Positions 1-8,203 of a DNA stretch of 12,540 bases are shown here, in pieces. Position 1 is the first letter of the stretch. Each line of letters opens with the position of its first letter. The DNA comes from an uncultured Lachnobacterium sp. (lineage in GTDB: Bacteria > Bacillota > Clostridia > Lachnospirales > Lachnospiraceae). The stretch covers positions 1 to 12,540 of the forward strand of contig URQG01000031.1 of assembly GCA_900549895.1 (NCBI GenBank). The letters run 5' to 3'. Position numbers and translations under genes: made by a program. A model generated the notes under the pieces. The model was not told the origin of the DNA, did not search any database, and worked only from the letters and a program-made list of their open reading frames with translations.

Positions 1-14
1 GCACAACATTGTGC
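1..14 (-). terminator. Possible terminator stem at the window edge
   Basis: A 14-base inverted repeat (GCACA, ACAT loop, TGTGC) lies about 30 bases beyond the stop codon of the GGDEF gene, where a terminator for the purine block would be expected. The U-tract that would confirm it would lie outside the window, so this is only a candidate. The stem is short. Confidence 0.25.
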
Positions 15-45
15 AGAGGCCCTCATTCTTCGGTACATTATAAAA

Positions 46-1530
46 TTACTGCGCCCGGTTCAACAACAGACAAACGCTTAAATATTCCCCAAGCATATGA
101 ATCAAAGCAGAATCCTCAATATGCTTACGCGGATTGATCACCTGAATCATGCCAATGGACTGACCGCCATCAAAAAGGCGTGCAAGCATCACCGACCAGA
201 TTCTCTTGTCTGCAAAATGCGCATAAAGCTTCGGATTCGACTCCCTGATACTCTTGAGATTATGCACAAAGATATCTTCCTTCTCTCCGAGAAGTTCTGC
301 AAAAGCCTCCGCGCGATTCTGCTCAACCTCGCCTGCGATCAGCTTCGCCATCATATCCGCACTCTCTTTATGATATTCGGACACCGTACAACGATCCTCA
401 TCGTATCTCTCCACGATCGTAACAACATCTGCATCGTAAAAGACACAGACCGCCTGTTTGACATGCATCATCGCATCATCAAACGACTCGATTCCGAAAT
501 AATCCAAACATTCCTTCAGTTGCGTCAGGATGGCTCTCTCATCTGCATCCTGTGTCATCTCCGCCGGATTTTCGATCACTTCTGCCGTCTCGTTTACCGT
601 CTTCTCATCAATATCATCATAGAATACTATCTGATTTTTACCGTGATGCTTGGCTGCATAAACAGCCTGATCTGCCTCAAAATACAAATCCCGGAACGTG
701 AGCTGACGCTCACTGTTAAGCACACCGACACCAATGGAAGCGGAATACTCCATATCAAAAATGATCGTTTTCAGATTGTCACGTAACTTAGAAACAAATT
801 CGCGCATCTCATCCCAACTTCCCAGTCCCCACGCAAACAGTGCGAACTCATCTCCGCCGAGTCTTCCGGCGAAACCATGTCCGCTTACAGCTTCATTCAG
901 GATGGCTCCCGTCTGGCTGAGTACAAGATCACCGACATTATGCCCCTGCGTGTCGTTGATCATCTTAAAATCATCGACATCCATCATAAGGAAGATTGCA
1001 TTTTCCTTGCCTTTTTCAATCTCCTTCTCGCATCTCTCCTCAAAAGCTTTATGATTATATACATTCGTCAATGCATCAATCTCCGCACGACGACGTATCA
1101 TCTCATTGGCCATCTTGTCCTTCTGCACCGACATGAAACGACCGACAATCTGCGTTACCCGTCCCGTCTCATCGGCAATACTGCTCAGATAGGCACGATA
1201 CCACTCCGATGGTTCTCCCTTGTCATGGTAATGCACATCAATAAGCTGATCGCAAGGCCCCGCCAAACACTTTTCAATCGATTCCCTGTATTTCTCCACG
1301 TCCTCTTCGTCAATGAAATACTTGCCGATGCCATTTCCATCCATATAATCCGTGATCTCATGGAGTATCTCAAACTGACCATCGACAATTTTGTACATTC
1401 TGACCGTATCCGAAACTACATTATAATCCAAAATGCGCTCACGATTCTGTTCCGCAACGACACTAAGCAGATAACACGGTTTGTTCATCTGCTGCTTCGT
1501 TCCCCTACTCTTTTGTTTTTGCTTTCCCAT
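46..1530 (-). CDS. GGDEF diguanylate cyclase with PAS-like N-terminus and GAF-like C-terminus
   Basis: Predicted to make the second messenger cyclic di-GMP from two GTP. The 494-residue protein has no evident membrane segment and should be cytoplasmic. Residues about 25-140 look like a PAS-type sensor, ending in the usual DETGRV turn. Residues about 150-305 are a GGDEF domain, with the metal-binding DVDDFK stretch at 184-189, NDTQGHNVGD at 192-201 and the active-site GGDEF at 225-229. The inhibitory RxxD site expected nine residues before GGDEF is absent (SGHG there), so simple product inhibition is unlikely. Residues about 330-494 resemble a GAF domain. The start is the ATG at 1530, preceded by GAGG that sits against the stop codon of the HAD gene only 9 bases upstream, so it is probably translated with that gene. 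The signal sensed is unknown. Domain order is confident; the PAS and GAF labels are by resemblance. Confidence 0.9.
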   Translation of the reverse strand: MGKQKQKSRGTKQQMNKPCYLLSVVAEQNRERILDYNVVSDTVRMYKIVDGQFEILHEITDYMDGNGIGKYFIDEEDVEKYRESIEKCLAGPCDQLIDVHYHDKGEPSEWYRAYLSSIADETGRVTQIVGRFMSVQKDKMANEMIRRRAEIDALTNVYNHKAFEERCEKEIEKGKENAIFLMMDVDDFKMINDTQGHNVGDLVLSQTGAILNEAVSGHGFAGRLGGDEFALFAWGLGSWDEMREFVSKLRDNLKTIIFDMEYSASIGVGVLNSERQLTFRDLYFEADQAVYAAKHHGKNQIVFYDDIDEKTVNETAEVIENPAEMTQDADERAILTQLKECLDYFGIESFDDAMMHVKQAVCVFYDADVVTIVERYDEDRCTVSEYHKESADMMAKLIAGEVEQNRAEAFAELLGEKEDIFVHNLKSIRESNPKLYAHFADKRIWSVMLARLFDGGQSIGMIQVINPRKHIEDSALIHMLGEYLSVCLLLNRAQ

Positions 1531-1539
1531 AATTTCCTC

Positions 1540-2178
1540 TTAACCCTTGAATACCTTATCCACTATCCCGACAAGATCTTCGAACTTATGGATCTCAGGA
1601 ACATTCTCCCTAATACTTCCGAATCCATAAGCAGCATGAATAAACCGAACTCCGGCCTTCATGCTTTCATCATAATCTCCTTGTATGTCACCAACATAGA
1701 CTGCATCATCAAGTCCGTTTCGCTCACATAATAAAGCAATATTAACTCCCTTGGGTTTACCGTTATCACCGTAACAGGCAATATCCTCGATCAGGTCGTG
1801 GAACTGATAATAATCCAAAAAAGCCTCGATATATCCAGACTGACAATTGCTCACAATATACAAATGGTACGTTTCTTTCAAACGCTCCATTATTTGCCTA
1901 ATATTAGGATACAACACTCCACCATGTTTGCGCAAGTAATCATTTTCTAATTGATAACATAAATTCAAAAAATTTTCCTGATCTGCTTGATTCAGATCAG
2001 GAAATAAAATTTCTGCAATATCTTCCATGGTTTTGCCCATAACAGACTGTATGTCCCGGGCAGTCAGCGGCTTACGCTCATATCCGGTCTGCCGCATCGC
2101 GTCATTCCAGGATTCCGCCACCCCCGCAGCAGAATCCCACAATGTACCATCCATATCAAAAATTATGCCTTTTTTCAT
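1540..2178 (-). CDS. HAD-family hydrolase, phosphoglycolate phosphatase-like
   Basis: A 212-residue haloacid dehalogenase-superfamily phosphatase of the subfamily IA type. All four motifs are visible: DMDGTL at 8-13 (nucleophile Asp8, acid Asp10), SN at 110-111, the lysine of GKPKG at 140-144, and GDIQGDYD at 163-170 for magnesium. The region between about 15 and 90 is the helical cap domain that sets the substrate. Family members remove phosphate from phosphoglycolate, nucleotides or sugar phosphates; the substrate cannot be read from the sequence. Its ATG overlaps the purD stop codon as ATGA, which points to translational coupling and a possible role near purine or ribose-phosphate metabolism (inference). 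No strong ribosome binding site of its own is seen, in keeping with coupling. Confidence 0.88.
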   Translation of the reverse strand: MKKGIIFDMDGTLWDSAAGVAESWNDAMRQTGYERKPLTARDIQSVMGKTMEDIAEILFPDLNQADQENFLNLCYQLENDYLRKHGGVLYPNIRQIMERLKETYHLYIVSNCQSGYIEAFLDYYQFHDLIEDIACYGDNGKPKGVNIALLCERNGLDDAVYVGDIQGDYDESMKAGVRFIHAAYGFGSIRENVPEIHKFEDLVGIVDKVFKG

Positions 2179-3449
2179 GCCTCGTCAATAGCCTTTCCGA
2201 TGTCATGTCTCATATATTTGTTCTCGAAAGTAATCCACTCGGTTGCCTCGTATGCCTTGGCTCTGGCTTCCTTTAAATCTTTGCCGGTCGCTGTAATTCC
2301 AAGTACACGTCCACCGTTTGTCACGATACGTCCGTCCTTGTCAAAAGCGGTACCGGCATGGAAGCAGTAATAATCATCCTTGCCCTCAAAATTCTCGAAT
2401 CCGCTGATCGGGAATCCCTTCTCGTATGCAACCGGATATCCGTCTGATGCAAGAACAACACAGACTGCTGCGTTATCCTCAAACTGTAAGTCGATCGTAT
2501 CCAGCTTGCCGTCCACACATGCTTCCATGACATCGATGATGTCATTCTTCATACGCGGAAGAACCACCTGCGCCTCCGGATCACCGAATCTCGCATTGTA
2601 CTCAAGAACCTTCGGTCCATCCTCGGTCAGCATCAGTCCAAAGAAGATGACACCGGTAAACGGTCTGCCCTCTGCAGCCATCGCATCAACAGTTGCCTGG
2701 TAGATGTACTTCTTACAGAAATCATCCACTTCTTTTGTATAGAAAGGACTCGGTGAGAAGTTACCCATACCACCGGTATTGAGTCCCTGGTCGCCGTCCT
2801 TGGCACGCTTATGATCCTGTGCGGAAGACATGATCTTGATCGTCTTGCCGTCTACGAAAGAGAGAACGGATACCTCACGTCCGGTCATGAACTCCTCGAT
2901 GACCATCGTGTTACCAGCAGAACCGAACTTCTTGTCCTCCATGATCGTGCGGACACCTTCTTTCGCCTCCTCCAGCGTGTTGCAGATCAGCACGCCTTTA
3001 CCCAGCGCAAGACCGTCAGCCTTCAGTACGATCGGCATCTTTGCTGTCTCAAGATAAGCAAGTGCCTCCTTCGGATCCGTAAAATTCTCATATGCAGCTG
3101 TCGGAATATGGTACTTTTTCATAAGATCCTTGGAAAAAGCCTTTGATCCCTCAAGGATTGCCGCATTCTTGCGCGGTCCGAATACTTTAAGACCTTCCGC
3201 CTCGAACACATCGACAATACCGCCAACAAGCGGATCATCCATTCCTACGATTGTAAAATCGATTGCTTTCTCCTTTGCAAATGCAACGAGTTTGTCAAAC
3301 TCCATCGCTTTGATCGGCACGCACTCTGCCAATGCTGCGATACCTGCATTACCCGGTGCACAATAGATTTTGTCCACTTTTGGGCTTTTTGATACACTCG
3401 TTACGATTGCATGCTCACGTCCGCCGCTACCTACTACAAGAACCTTCAT
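2175..3449 (-). CDS. purD: Phosphoribosylamine--glycine ligase (GAR synthetase)
   Basis: Second step of IMP synthesis: joins glycine to 5-phosphoribosylamine using ATP. The protein is 424 residues, the normal length for PurD. The N-terminal domain opens with MKVLVVGSGGREHA at 1-14. An ATP-grasp core follows, with VLKADGLALGKGV at 141-153, and the family signature RFGDPEAQ is at 287-294. The C-terminal domain carries NGGRVLGITATG at 378-389. The reading frame stays open upstream to an ATG at 3506, but the start at 3449 is chosen because homologues begin at MKVLVVG and a clean AGGAGG lies 9 bases before it. The stop overlaps the start of the HAD phosphatase gene (ATGA). It lies downstream of purN, separated by an 85-base gap that holds a stem-loop. 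Confidence 0.97.
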   Translation of the reverse strand: MKVLVVGSGGREHAIVTSVSKSPKVDKIYCAPGNAGIAALAECVPIKAMEFDKLVAFAKEKAIDFTIVGMDDPLVGGIVDVFEAEGLKVFGPRKNAAILEGSKAFSKDLMKKYHIPTAAYENFTDPKEALAYLETAKMPIVLKADGLALGKGVLICNTLEEAKEGVRTIMEDKKFGSAGNTMVIEEFMTGREVSVLSFVDGKTIKIMSSAQDHKRAKDGDQGLNTGGMGNFSPSPFYTKEVDDFCKKYIYQATVDAMAAEGRPFTGVIFFGLMLTEDGPKVLEYNARFGDPEAQVVLPRMKNDIIDVMEACVDGKLDTIDLQFEDNAAVCVVLASDGYPVAYEKGFPISGFENFEGKDDYYCFHAGTAFDKDGRIVTNGGRVLGITATGKDLKEARAKAYEATEWITFENKYMRHDIGKAIDEA

Positions 3450-3458
3450 GATCTGTCT

Positions 3459-3464
3459 CCTCCT
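3459..3464 (-). promoter_or_regulatory. Ribosome binding site deciding the purD start
   Basis: AGGAGG on the minus strand, 9 bases before the ATG at 3449. It supports that start over the in-frame ATG at 3506, which would add 19 residues not seen in the family. Confidence 0.85.
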
Positions 3465-3476
3465 GTTATTAAACAC

Positions 3477-3522
3477 CAGCCACTCAAATCGTTTTGCGTC
3501 ACACATCCCGATTCCGTGGCTG
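3477..3522 (-). other. Two-part stem-loop between purN and purD
   Basis: CAGCCAC (3477-3483) pairs with GTGGCTG (3516-3522). Inside it, AATCG (3487-3491) pairs with CGATT (3509-3513), leaving a 17-base loop. The minus-strand transcript has no U-run after it, so it is not an ordinary terminator. It may protect or process the mRNA, or tune expression between purN and purD. The function is inferred and the pairing was done by eye. Confidence 0.4.
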
Positions 3523-3534
3523 AATTATTTCTCA

Positions 3535-4161
3535 TTACTTATGAATTGTCACTTTATGATCGGTCACAGACACTTTCCCATTCGCAATCAGATTGATCGC
3601 CTGTGGCATAATGATCCACTCTGCCTGCTCCATAACTCTTCTCTGTAAAGTCTCTGGGGTATCTCCCTCTTCGACCGCTACAGCCTTCTGTAAGATGATC
3701 GGTCCCGTATCCGTTCCTTCATCCACAAAATGCACCGTTGCCCCGGTCACCTTGACGCCTCGTGCGAGCGCGCCTTCATGCACCTTCAGTCCGTAATAAC
3801 CGGTTCCGCAGAAAGACGGGATCAGCGACGGGTGAATGTTGATGATACGGTTGCGGTACTTCACGATCATCTGAGGCGGAATCACAACAAGGAAACCCGC
3901 CAGAACAACCAGATCCACGTTGTAGGAATCCAGTTTTGCAAGGAAATCTTCATTGAATGCCTCCCTGCTCTCATAATCCTTCGGACGGATGCAGACAGCC
4001 TCGATTCCGTGCTGCTTCGCACGCTCTAAGGCATATGCATTCTTATTGTTGCTGATTACGACCTTGATCTCCGTGTTTGTGATCGTCTGATTCTCGATAC
4101 CATCGATGATCGCCTGGAGATTCGTTCCTCCGCCGGATACACATACTGCAATCTTTAGCAT
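3535..4161 (-). CDS. purN: Phosphoribosylglycinamide formyltransferase (GAR transformylase)
   Basis: Third step of IMP synthesis: transfers a formyl group from 10-formyltetrahydrofolate to GAR. The 208-residue length is normal. The protein opens with the Rossmann-like strand and loop [12 protein letters not shown] at 6-17. The catalytic triad expected for PurN is present: Asn108 and His110 in [12 protein letters not shown], and Asp151 in [12 protein letters not shown]; the conserved VHFV lies at 143-146. The ATG overlaps the purM stop codon by 7 bases (ATGCTAA), with an AGAAGGG ribosome binding site inside purM, so the two should be translated together. PurN supplies formyl-GAR to PurL, which is not in this window. 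Confidence 0.97.
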   Translation of the reverse strand: MLKIAVCVSGGGTNLQAIIDGIENQTITNTEIKVVISNNKNAYALERAKQHGIEAVCIRPKDYESREAFNEDFLAKLDSYNVDLVVLAGFLVVIPPQMIVKYRNRIINIHPSLIPSFCGTGYYGLKVHEGALARGVKVTGATVHFVDEGTDTGPIILQKAVAVEEGDTPETLQRRVMEQAEWIIMPQAINLIANGKVSVTDHKVTIHK

Positions 4162-5180
4162 AATGTAACACCCTTCTCTCCGTCTGTAATCTTGCCGACT
4201 ACGTATGGAGTATCCCCGGCTGCCTTAATTGCCTCCATTGTCTTGTCCACATCGGCAGGATCTACGGCAACGATCATTCCGAGTCCCATGTTGTATGTAT
4301 TGTACATCATCTGCTCCTCAACATTGCCTTCCTTCGCCATCAGCGTGAAGATTGGAGGAATCGGATAGCTGTTCTTCTCGATGACCGCATGTTTTCCTTC
4401 CGGTAACATACGTGGGATATTTTCATAGAATCCGCCACCGGTAATATGGCTGCAGGCCTTCACACGAACACCGGCATTCTTGATGGATTTCATAGCGCCG
4501 ACATAGATTCTTGTTGGAGCAAGAAGCGCCTCACCGAGTGTCTTTCCAAGCTCATCCACATATGTATTTAATGTTTCCCTGTCCATCTTAAAGATCTTGC
4601 GGACAAGTGAGAATCCGTTGGAATGTACACCGGAACTTGCCATACCGATCAGTACATCTCCGGCCTTAAGATTCTCTCCGGTAATGATATCTTTCTTATC
4701 AACAACACCTACGGTAAATCCGGCCAGATCATACTCGTCCTCAGGCATAAGACCAGGATGCTCCGCGGTCTCTCCGCCGATCAGTGCACATCCGGACTGC
4801 TTACAGCCTTCTGCGACACCGCTTACGATCGTTGCGATCTTTTCCGGATAGTTCTTGCCACATGCAATATAATCAAGGAAAAATAATGGTTCTCCACCTG
4901 CACATGCAACATCGTTTACACACATTGCAACACAATCAATACCGATCGTATCATGTTTGTCCAAAAGAAAAGCAAGTTTCACTTTTGTTCCGCATCCGTC
5001 CGTTCCGGATAAGAGAACAGGCTCCTCCATGTCTTTGATCGCAGCCAGAGAGAAAGCTCCGGAGAATCCACCAAGTCCGCCTAATACTTCAGGTCTCATG
5101 GTCTCCTTCACATACTTCTTCATCAATTCCACTGACTTGTAACCAGCTTCGATGTCAACACCGGAATTCTTGTAATCCAT
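4155..5180 (-). CDS. purM: Phosphoribosylformylglycinamidine cyclo-ligase (AIR synthetase)
   Basis: Fifth step of IMP synthesis: ATP-dependent closure of FGAM to 5-aminoimidazole ribotide. At 341 residues it has the usual length. PurM landmarks are visible: the N-terminal SGVDIEAGY at 6-14, [12 protein letters not shown] at 59-70, the [18 protein letters not shown] block at 87-104, and GGETAEHPG at 135-143, where many PurMs have GGETAEMPG. The ATG at 5180 has AGGAGG 8 bases upstream. The gene follows purE across a 100-base gap holding a good promoter, and overlaps purN by 7 bases. Its product is the substrate of the PurE step encoded just upstream. Confidence 0.97.
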   Translation of the reverse strand: MDYKNSGVDIEAGYKSVELMKKYVKETMRPEVLGGLGGFSGAFSLAAIKDMEEPVLLSGTDGCGTKVKLAFLLDKHDTIGIDCVAMCVNDVACAGGEPLFFLDYIACGKNYPEKIATIVSGVAEGCKQSGCALIGGETAEHPGLMPEDEYDLAGFTVGVVDKKDIITGENLKAGDVLIGMASSGVHSNGFSLVRKIFKMDRETLNTYVDELGKTLGEALLAPTRIYVGAMKSIKNAGVRVKACSHITGGGFYENIPRMLPEGKHAVIEKNSYPIPPIFTLMAKEGNVEEQMMYNTYNMGLGMIVAVDPADVDKTMEAIKAAGDTPYVVGKITDGEKGVTLC

Positions 5181-5215
5181 TTATTTTTCCTCCTAATATC
5201 TGTATTTGAACATAT

Positions 5216-5232
5216 TACTATATCTTATAGTA
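5216..5232. repeat. AT-rich 17-base palindrome in the purM promoter
   Basis: TACTATA-TCT-TATAGTA is a perfect inverted repeat with 7-base arms. It overlaps the -10 element and the expected transcription start of the purM promoter, where a repressor site would act. It does not resemble the Bacillus PurR box (CCGAAC core). AT-rich palindromes of this size can arise by chance. Confidence 0.4.
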
Positions 5233-5258
5233 TATCCGTGAACGCAAAAATTTGCCAA
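5229..5258 (-). promoter_or_regulatory. Sigma-A-like promoter for purM-purN-purD
   Basis: Minus-strand -35 TTGGCA (5253-5258), an 18-base spacer and -10 TATACT (5229-5234); each box matches the consensus at five of six bases. The start point would be near 5222, leaving a leader of about 40 bases to the purM ATG. No terminator separates purE from it, so it would add to read-through transcription. Confidence 0.55.
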
Positions 5259-5280
5259 TAGGAAATCATAATATTAGTAA

Positions 5281-5781
5281 TTAGTAGTTCTTATATCCAA
5301 CTTCCTGCAGACGTGCATCCTTTGCCTCAACCTGTTCCTTTAAATTCTTGGAGTAGTCTTTTAATCTTGCAAGTAATGCATCATCACTTGTAGCAAGAAT
5401 TTTTGCCGCAAGAATTCCTGCATTTGCCCCGCCATTGATTGCTACGGTCGCAACCGGAATACCTGTCGGCATCTGTACAATGCTGTATAGGGAATCTCTA
5501 CCACCGAGCGATGTGGTGTGCATCGGAATTCCGATGACCGGCATCGGGAATATTGCCGCACACATACCAGGCAGATGAGCTGCCATACCTGCTCCCGCAA
5601 TAATTACCTTAAAGCCTTTTTCCTCTGCGCTCTTGGCATACTCAAAGAATACATCCGGCTCACGGTGTGCGGAGATGATCGTCATCTCGTAGCTTACCCC
5701 AAGCTGATCTAAGATGTCTGCTGCCTTTGCCATAACCGGCATATCTGAGTCGCTTCCCATTACAATTCCTACCTGTGCCAT
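5281..5781 (-). CDS. purE: 5-(carboxyamino)imidazole ribonucleotide mutase / AIR carboxylase
   Basis: Carboxylates AIR, or rearranges N5-CAIR, to CAIR in IMP synthesis. The 166-residue length is normal for a stand-alone PurE. The nucleotide-binding GSDSD is at 9-13, the catalytic SAHREPD at 37-43 (His39), AGAGMAAHLPGM at 62-73 and the conserved GIPVATVAING at 107-117. The SAHR form is what class I PurE (N5-CAIR mutase, partnered with PurK) usually carries, but no purK is present here. The ATG at 5781 has AGGAGG 9 bases before it. It starts 37 bases after the aminopeptidase stop with no terminator or clear promoter between, so it may be read from upstream. Confidence 0.97.
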   Translation of the reverse strand: MAQVGIVMGSDSDMPVMAKAADILDQLGVSYEMTIISAHREPDVFFEYAKSAEEKGFKVIIAGAGMAAHLPGMCAAIFPMPVIGIPMHTTSLGGRDSLYSIVQMPTGIPVATVAINGGANAGILAAKILATSDDALLARLKDYSKNLKEQVEAKDARLQEVGYKNY

Positions 5782-5818
5782 TGTCTTTATCCTCCTGCTT
5801 ATGCTTAAAATCTATCGG

Positions 5819-7867
5819 TTACGCCTGCGCATCCAGTTCATCGAGCGGCTCATTGAGCTTCTCGGTTCCCGGTACAACAAAGCGTCCGTTTACAATAATA
5901 TCTTCCGTGGAACCATCCTTGCGGATGACTGTGATTCTTCCCAGTTCATCATACGGAATCGTAATATCCGTATGACAGTTAAAGTATGCCTTCGAGATGT
6001 CCTCGGTACGAAGCGCCGAAATCTCATTATCGCGGGCAACGATTGCTTTGCCGTCCGGATTGTATGTGATGTTATCCTCATCATACGTGTAGCAGGTATC
6101 ACCCACTGCAAAATGCGGGCCGGTCTTCTCCGCGATCAAAATCGGCAGCTTATCTGCGATATCAAACTTACGCGCCATCACATAGGCGGTCGTGTTGGTA
6201 CCGATTGCAAACTCTCCCATCGGAAGCGTCTTGTGATGGAACAATACATTATCCTCAATATACTTGCGGTTCTCTTCCTCGGTGTCGAAATTCGTACAAC
6301 GATAGGAAGCAATGCGTCCATCTGCAAAATCAAGTTCCAGATTCTTATAATTCAACTCGTTCAAATAAACCTGACTGACATGAAGCTTACCCTCTGTGCC
6401 TTTTAACACAGGCGAAGTAAACACTTCTCCGACCGGAATATTGACATCCGCCACGCAATTTTCAAACGCGGTCTCCTTCGCCGGATCCGAAAGCGGATAG
6501 ATCTTCACATACAGATCCGTCCTATTTCCGTTTGTTCCCTGAATGTGTACACGATCCGCAGTATCCAGCACATCGATAATACGCTGCTGCATATCGCGGT
6601 ACTGCATATAATCCAGTGTGTTGATCCGCACAGTCTCCGCAAAGATCTCGCGGAACTTCTCGCCGATTGCCGGAACCGGATATGCAATGATCGTAAAGCT
6701 GCGCTCTTCACCATGGATATATTTGTTGATCTGCTGGCTGACCTCGCTGCGCTCATACACACTCAGCTCCTGCTGACGGTCTGTAAACTTCACATTCTGG
6801 GGCTTCTGCTCCGGCGCAAAAGGCTCCGTGCCGAAAGTATCGATCACCGCCGGTCCTCCGTATCCCGGAGCAATGTCTTTTAGCTTCTCCCATACATTCC
6901 GGTCCGCTTCAAGAACTCTCTCGATAAAAGGCTTATCCAGCCAGAGTCCCCGGTCCTCACGATGATCATACACATACTGTTTATTTTCTGAAATAGAGAA
7001 TGGACGAAGCACCGACTTCAATCCCATCGCCTCAAAGTTTCTGATCGCGAAGCGGATCATTCGCTCGAATCCCATCGGATAACGGATTTCCACCATACTC
7101 TTAAGTGAGATATCTTTATTGCATGTTGCAAAACCGATACGGAAACCTTCGGTAAACGTATCTGCCATCGCCTGCATCTCTTCTTCCGAAAATGTGTTTA
7201 AGAAACGCGCCGATTCCATCTCGTCTTTGCCGACACATCTTCCATAACGATATAAATAACAAGTATCCGACAGTTCCGCATCCATGACGATCGATTGCTC
7301 ATAATCGTATTCCGGCATAACAAGACGACGGATCTTCAATTCCTCAAACACTTCGGTATTGTCATGCATAAAGGAATATACAATGTTCTTGAGTTCCTTT
7401 TCGCTTAACTCTTCCTCATCTTCAAAGCAATTAAAAATCTCTACAAACAGTTCTGCAAAAAGGCACAGATCCTGCAAATTGCCCTGTGCACATTCCGGTG
7501 CGATCCTGTGAAACTGATCGGCAAGCATCGCAAGGATCTGTCCGTACGCTTCGCCAAGATTTGCCACTGCATATGCAGGGTTCGCATAACTCGTCTCATA
7601 TCCCGGGTTCTGTACATCCGCATAAAGACGCCCATTCAATGCGGCCCCCTCCGTTTCCGATATGGCAGCAAGTTCACCGGAGAGTGCCTTTTTTGCAAGC
7701 GAATCAAGTACAAGCAGATACGCAGAAGCGCCTGTAAAATATTCACGATAGGCTTCTCCGACACTTGCAGCCTTCTCATCCGCGATCTGGCCGATACGCT
7801 CCATCACAAGTTCCAAACGTTCTTTAACAAACTCATTGGATGATTCATACAATCTACTGTAACTCAT
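5819..7867 (-). CDS. M29-type metallo-aminopeptidase with long N-terminal extension
   Basis: Predicted cytoplasmic peptidase that removes N-terminal residues from peptides using two metal ions. The C-terminal half carries the M29 (AmpS/PepS/aminopeptidase T) ligand series: Glu481 in NIPVGEVFTSP, Glu552 in MGEF, His585 in TGPHFAVG, Tyr593, and His632 with Asp634 in NCHTD. TDLYVKIY at 450-457 and the earlier stretch at about 235-290 also fit the family. At 682 residues it is far longer than the usual M29 enzyme of about 410; the extra part is about 230 helix-rich residues at the front. The start at 7867 is chosen over the open frame to 7906 because GGGAG lies 10 bases upstream and the ATG overlaps the preceding gene's stop as ATGA. 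It has no signal peptide. The family call is strong; the substrate is unknown. Confidence 0.85.
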   Translation of the reverse strand: MSYSRLYESSNEFVKERLELVMERIGQIADEKAASVGEAYREYFTGASAYLLVLDSLAKKALSGELAAISETEGAALNGRLYADVQNPGYETSYANPAYAVANLGEAYGQILAMLADQFHRIAPECAQGNLQDLCLFAELFVEIFNCFEDEEELSEKELKNIVYSFMHDNTEVFEELKIRRLVMPEYDYEQSIVMDAELSDTCYLYRYGRCVGKDEMESARFLNTFSEEEMQAMADTFTEGFRIGFATCNKDISLKSMVEIRYPMGFERMIRFAIRNFEAMGLKSVLRPFSISENKQYVYDHREDRGLWLDKPFIERVLEADRNVWEKLKDIAPGYGGPAVIDTFGTEPFAPEQKPQNVKFTDRQQELSVYERSEVSQQINKYIHGEERSFTIIAYPVPAIGEKFREIFAETVRINTLDYMQYRDMQQRIIDVLDTADRVHIQGTNGNRTDLYVKIYPLSDPAKETAFENCVADVNIPVGEVFTSPVLKGTEGKLHVSQVYLNELNYKNLELDFADGRIASYRCTNFDTEEENRKYIEDNVLFHHKTLPMGEFAIGTNTTAYVMARKFDIADKLPILIAEKTGPHFAVGDTCYTYDEDNITYNPDGKAIVARDNEISALRTEDISKAYFNCHTDITIPYDELGRITVIRKDGSTEDIIVNGRFVVPGTEKLNEPLDELDAQA

Positions 7868-8196
7868 AAAATATACACTCCCATCGCATAGGTGCCGATC
7901 CAGCATCCCATGCTCAAAATTGATAATCCAAGACCCAGTCTCGGGAAAAGCTTAAAAGAATCTTCCTCTTTCAGGCTGGTAATCGCGACTGCCGCAGCAA
8001 CCACCGACATCAGCATTGCCATCACACCCGCACTTCCGTAATACATGGAAAGCTTTCCATCCGCTCGGAATGCAAGATGAATAAAAACAAAATATATGAC
8101 CAGCAGTACCACTCCAAGCCCGGTCGCCACCATTCCCTTCTTGGAATGTGTTTTCTCCGTAAACTTGTAGGAGCTGTGTCTTCTTCGATTTCTCAT
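7864..8196 (-). CDS. Small three-helix membrane protein (DUF6142-like)
   Basis: A 110-residue protein of unknown function. A basic head (MRNRRRH at 1-7) and the YKFTEKTHSKKG stretch at 10-21 precede three hydrophobic segments at about 22-43, 53-75 and 87-109. The basic N-terminus suggests it starts in the cytoplasm. A short EEDSFKLFPRLG stretch (78-89) joins helices two and three. From memory it resembles small Lachnospiraceae membrane proteins labelled DUF6142; this is recognition, not a search. It begins 7 bases after the VanZ-like gene, with AAGGA 10 bases before the ATG, and its stop overlaps the aminopeptidase start (ATGA), so the three genes form a tight unit. Confidence 0.8.
   Translation of the reverse strand: MRNRRRHSSYKFTEKTHSKKGMVATGLGVVLLVIYFVFIHLAFRADGKLSMYYGSAGVMAMLMSVVAAAVAITSLKEEDSFKLFPRLGLGLSILSMGCWIGTYAMGVYIL
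7878..7882 (-). promoter_or_regulatory. Ribosome binding site deciding the aminopeptidase start
   Basis: GGGAG on the minus strand, 10 bases before the ATG at 7867 and inside the end of the upstream membrane-protein gene. It supports that start over the in-frame ATG at 7906, which would overlap the upstream gene by 43 bases. Confidence 0.6.
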
Positions 8197-8203
8197 CTGT
8201 TAT

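Noticed and set aside
877..1731. Long plus-strand open frame of 284 codons opposite the GGDEF and HAD genes
   Set aside because: It crosses two well-supported minus-strand genes, has no recognisable domain and no good ribosome binding site; it is a shadow frame.
5195..5280. Possible PurR box (TTTGAACAT) before purM
   Set aside because: It lacks the CCGAAC core and a properly spaced partner site.
5714..6406. 230-codon plus-strand open frame opposite the M29 gene and the purE start
   Set aside because: No family features; it lies opposite metal-ligand motifs of the peptidase and so is an antisense shadow.
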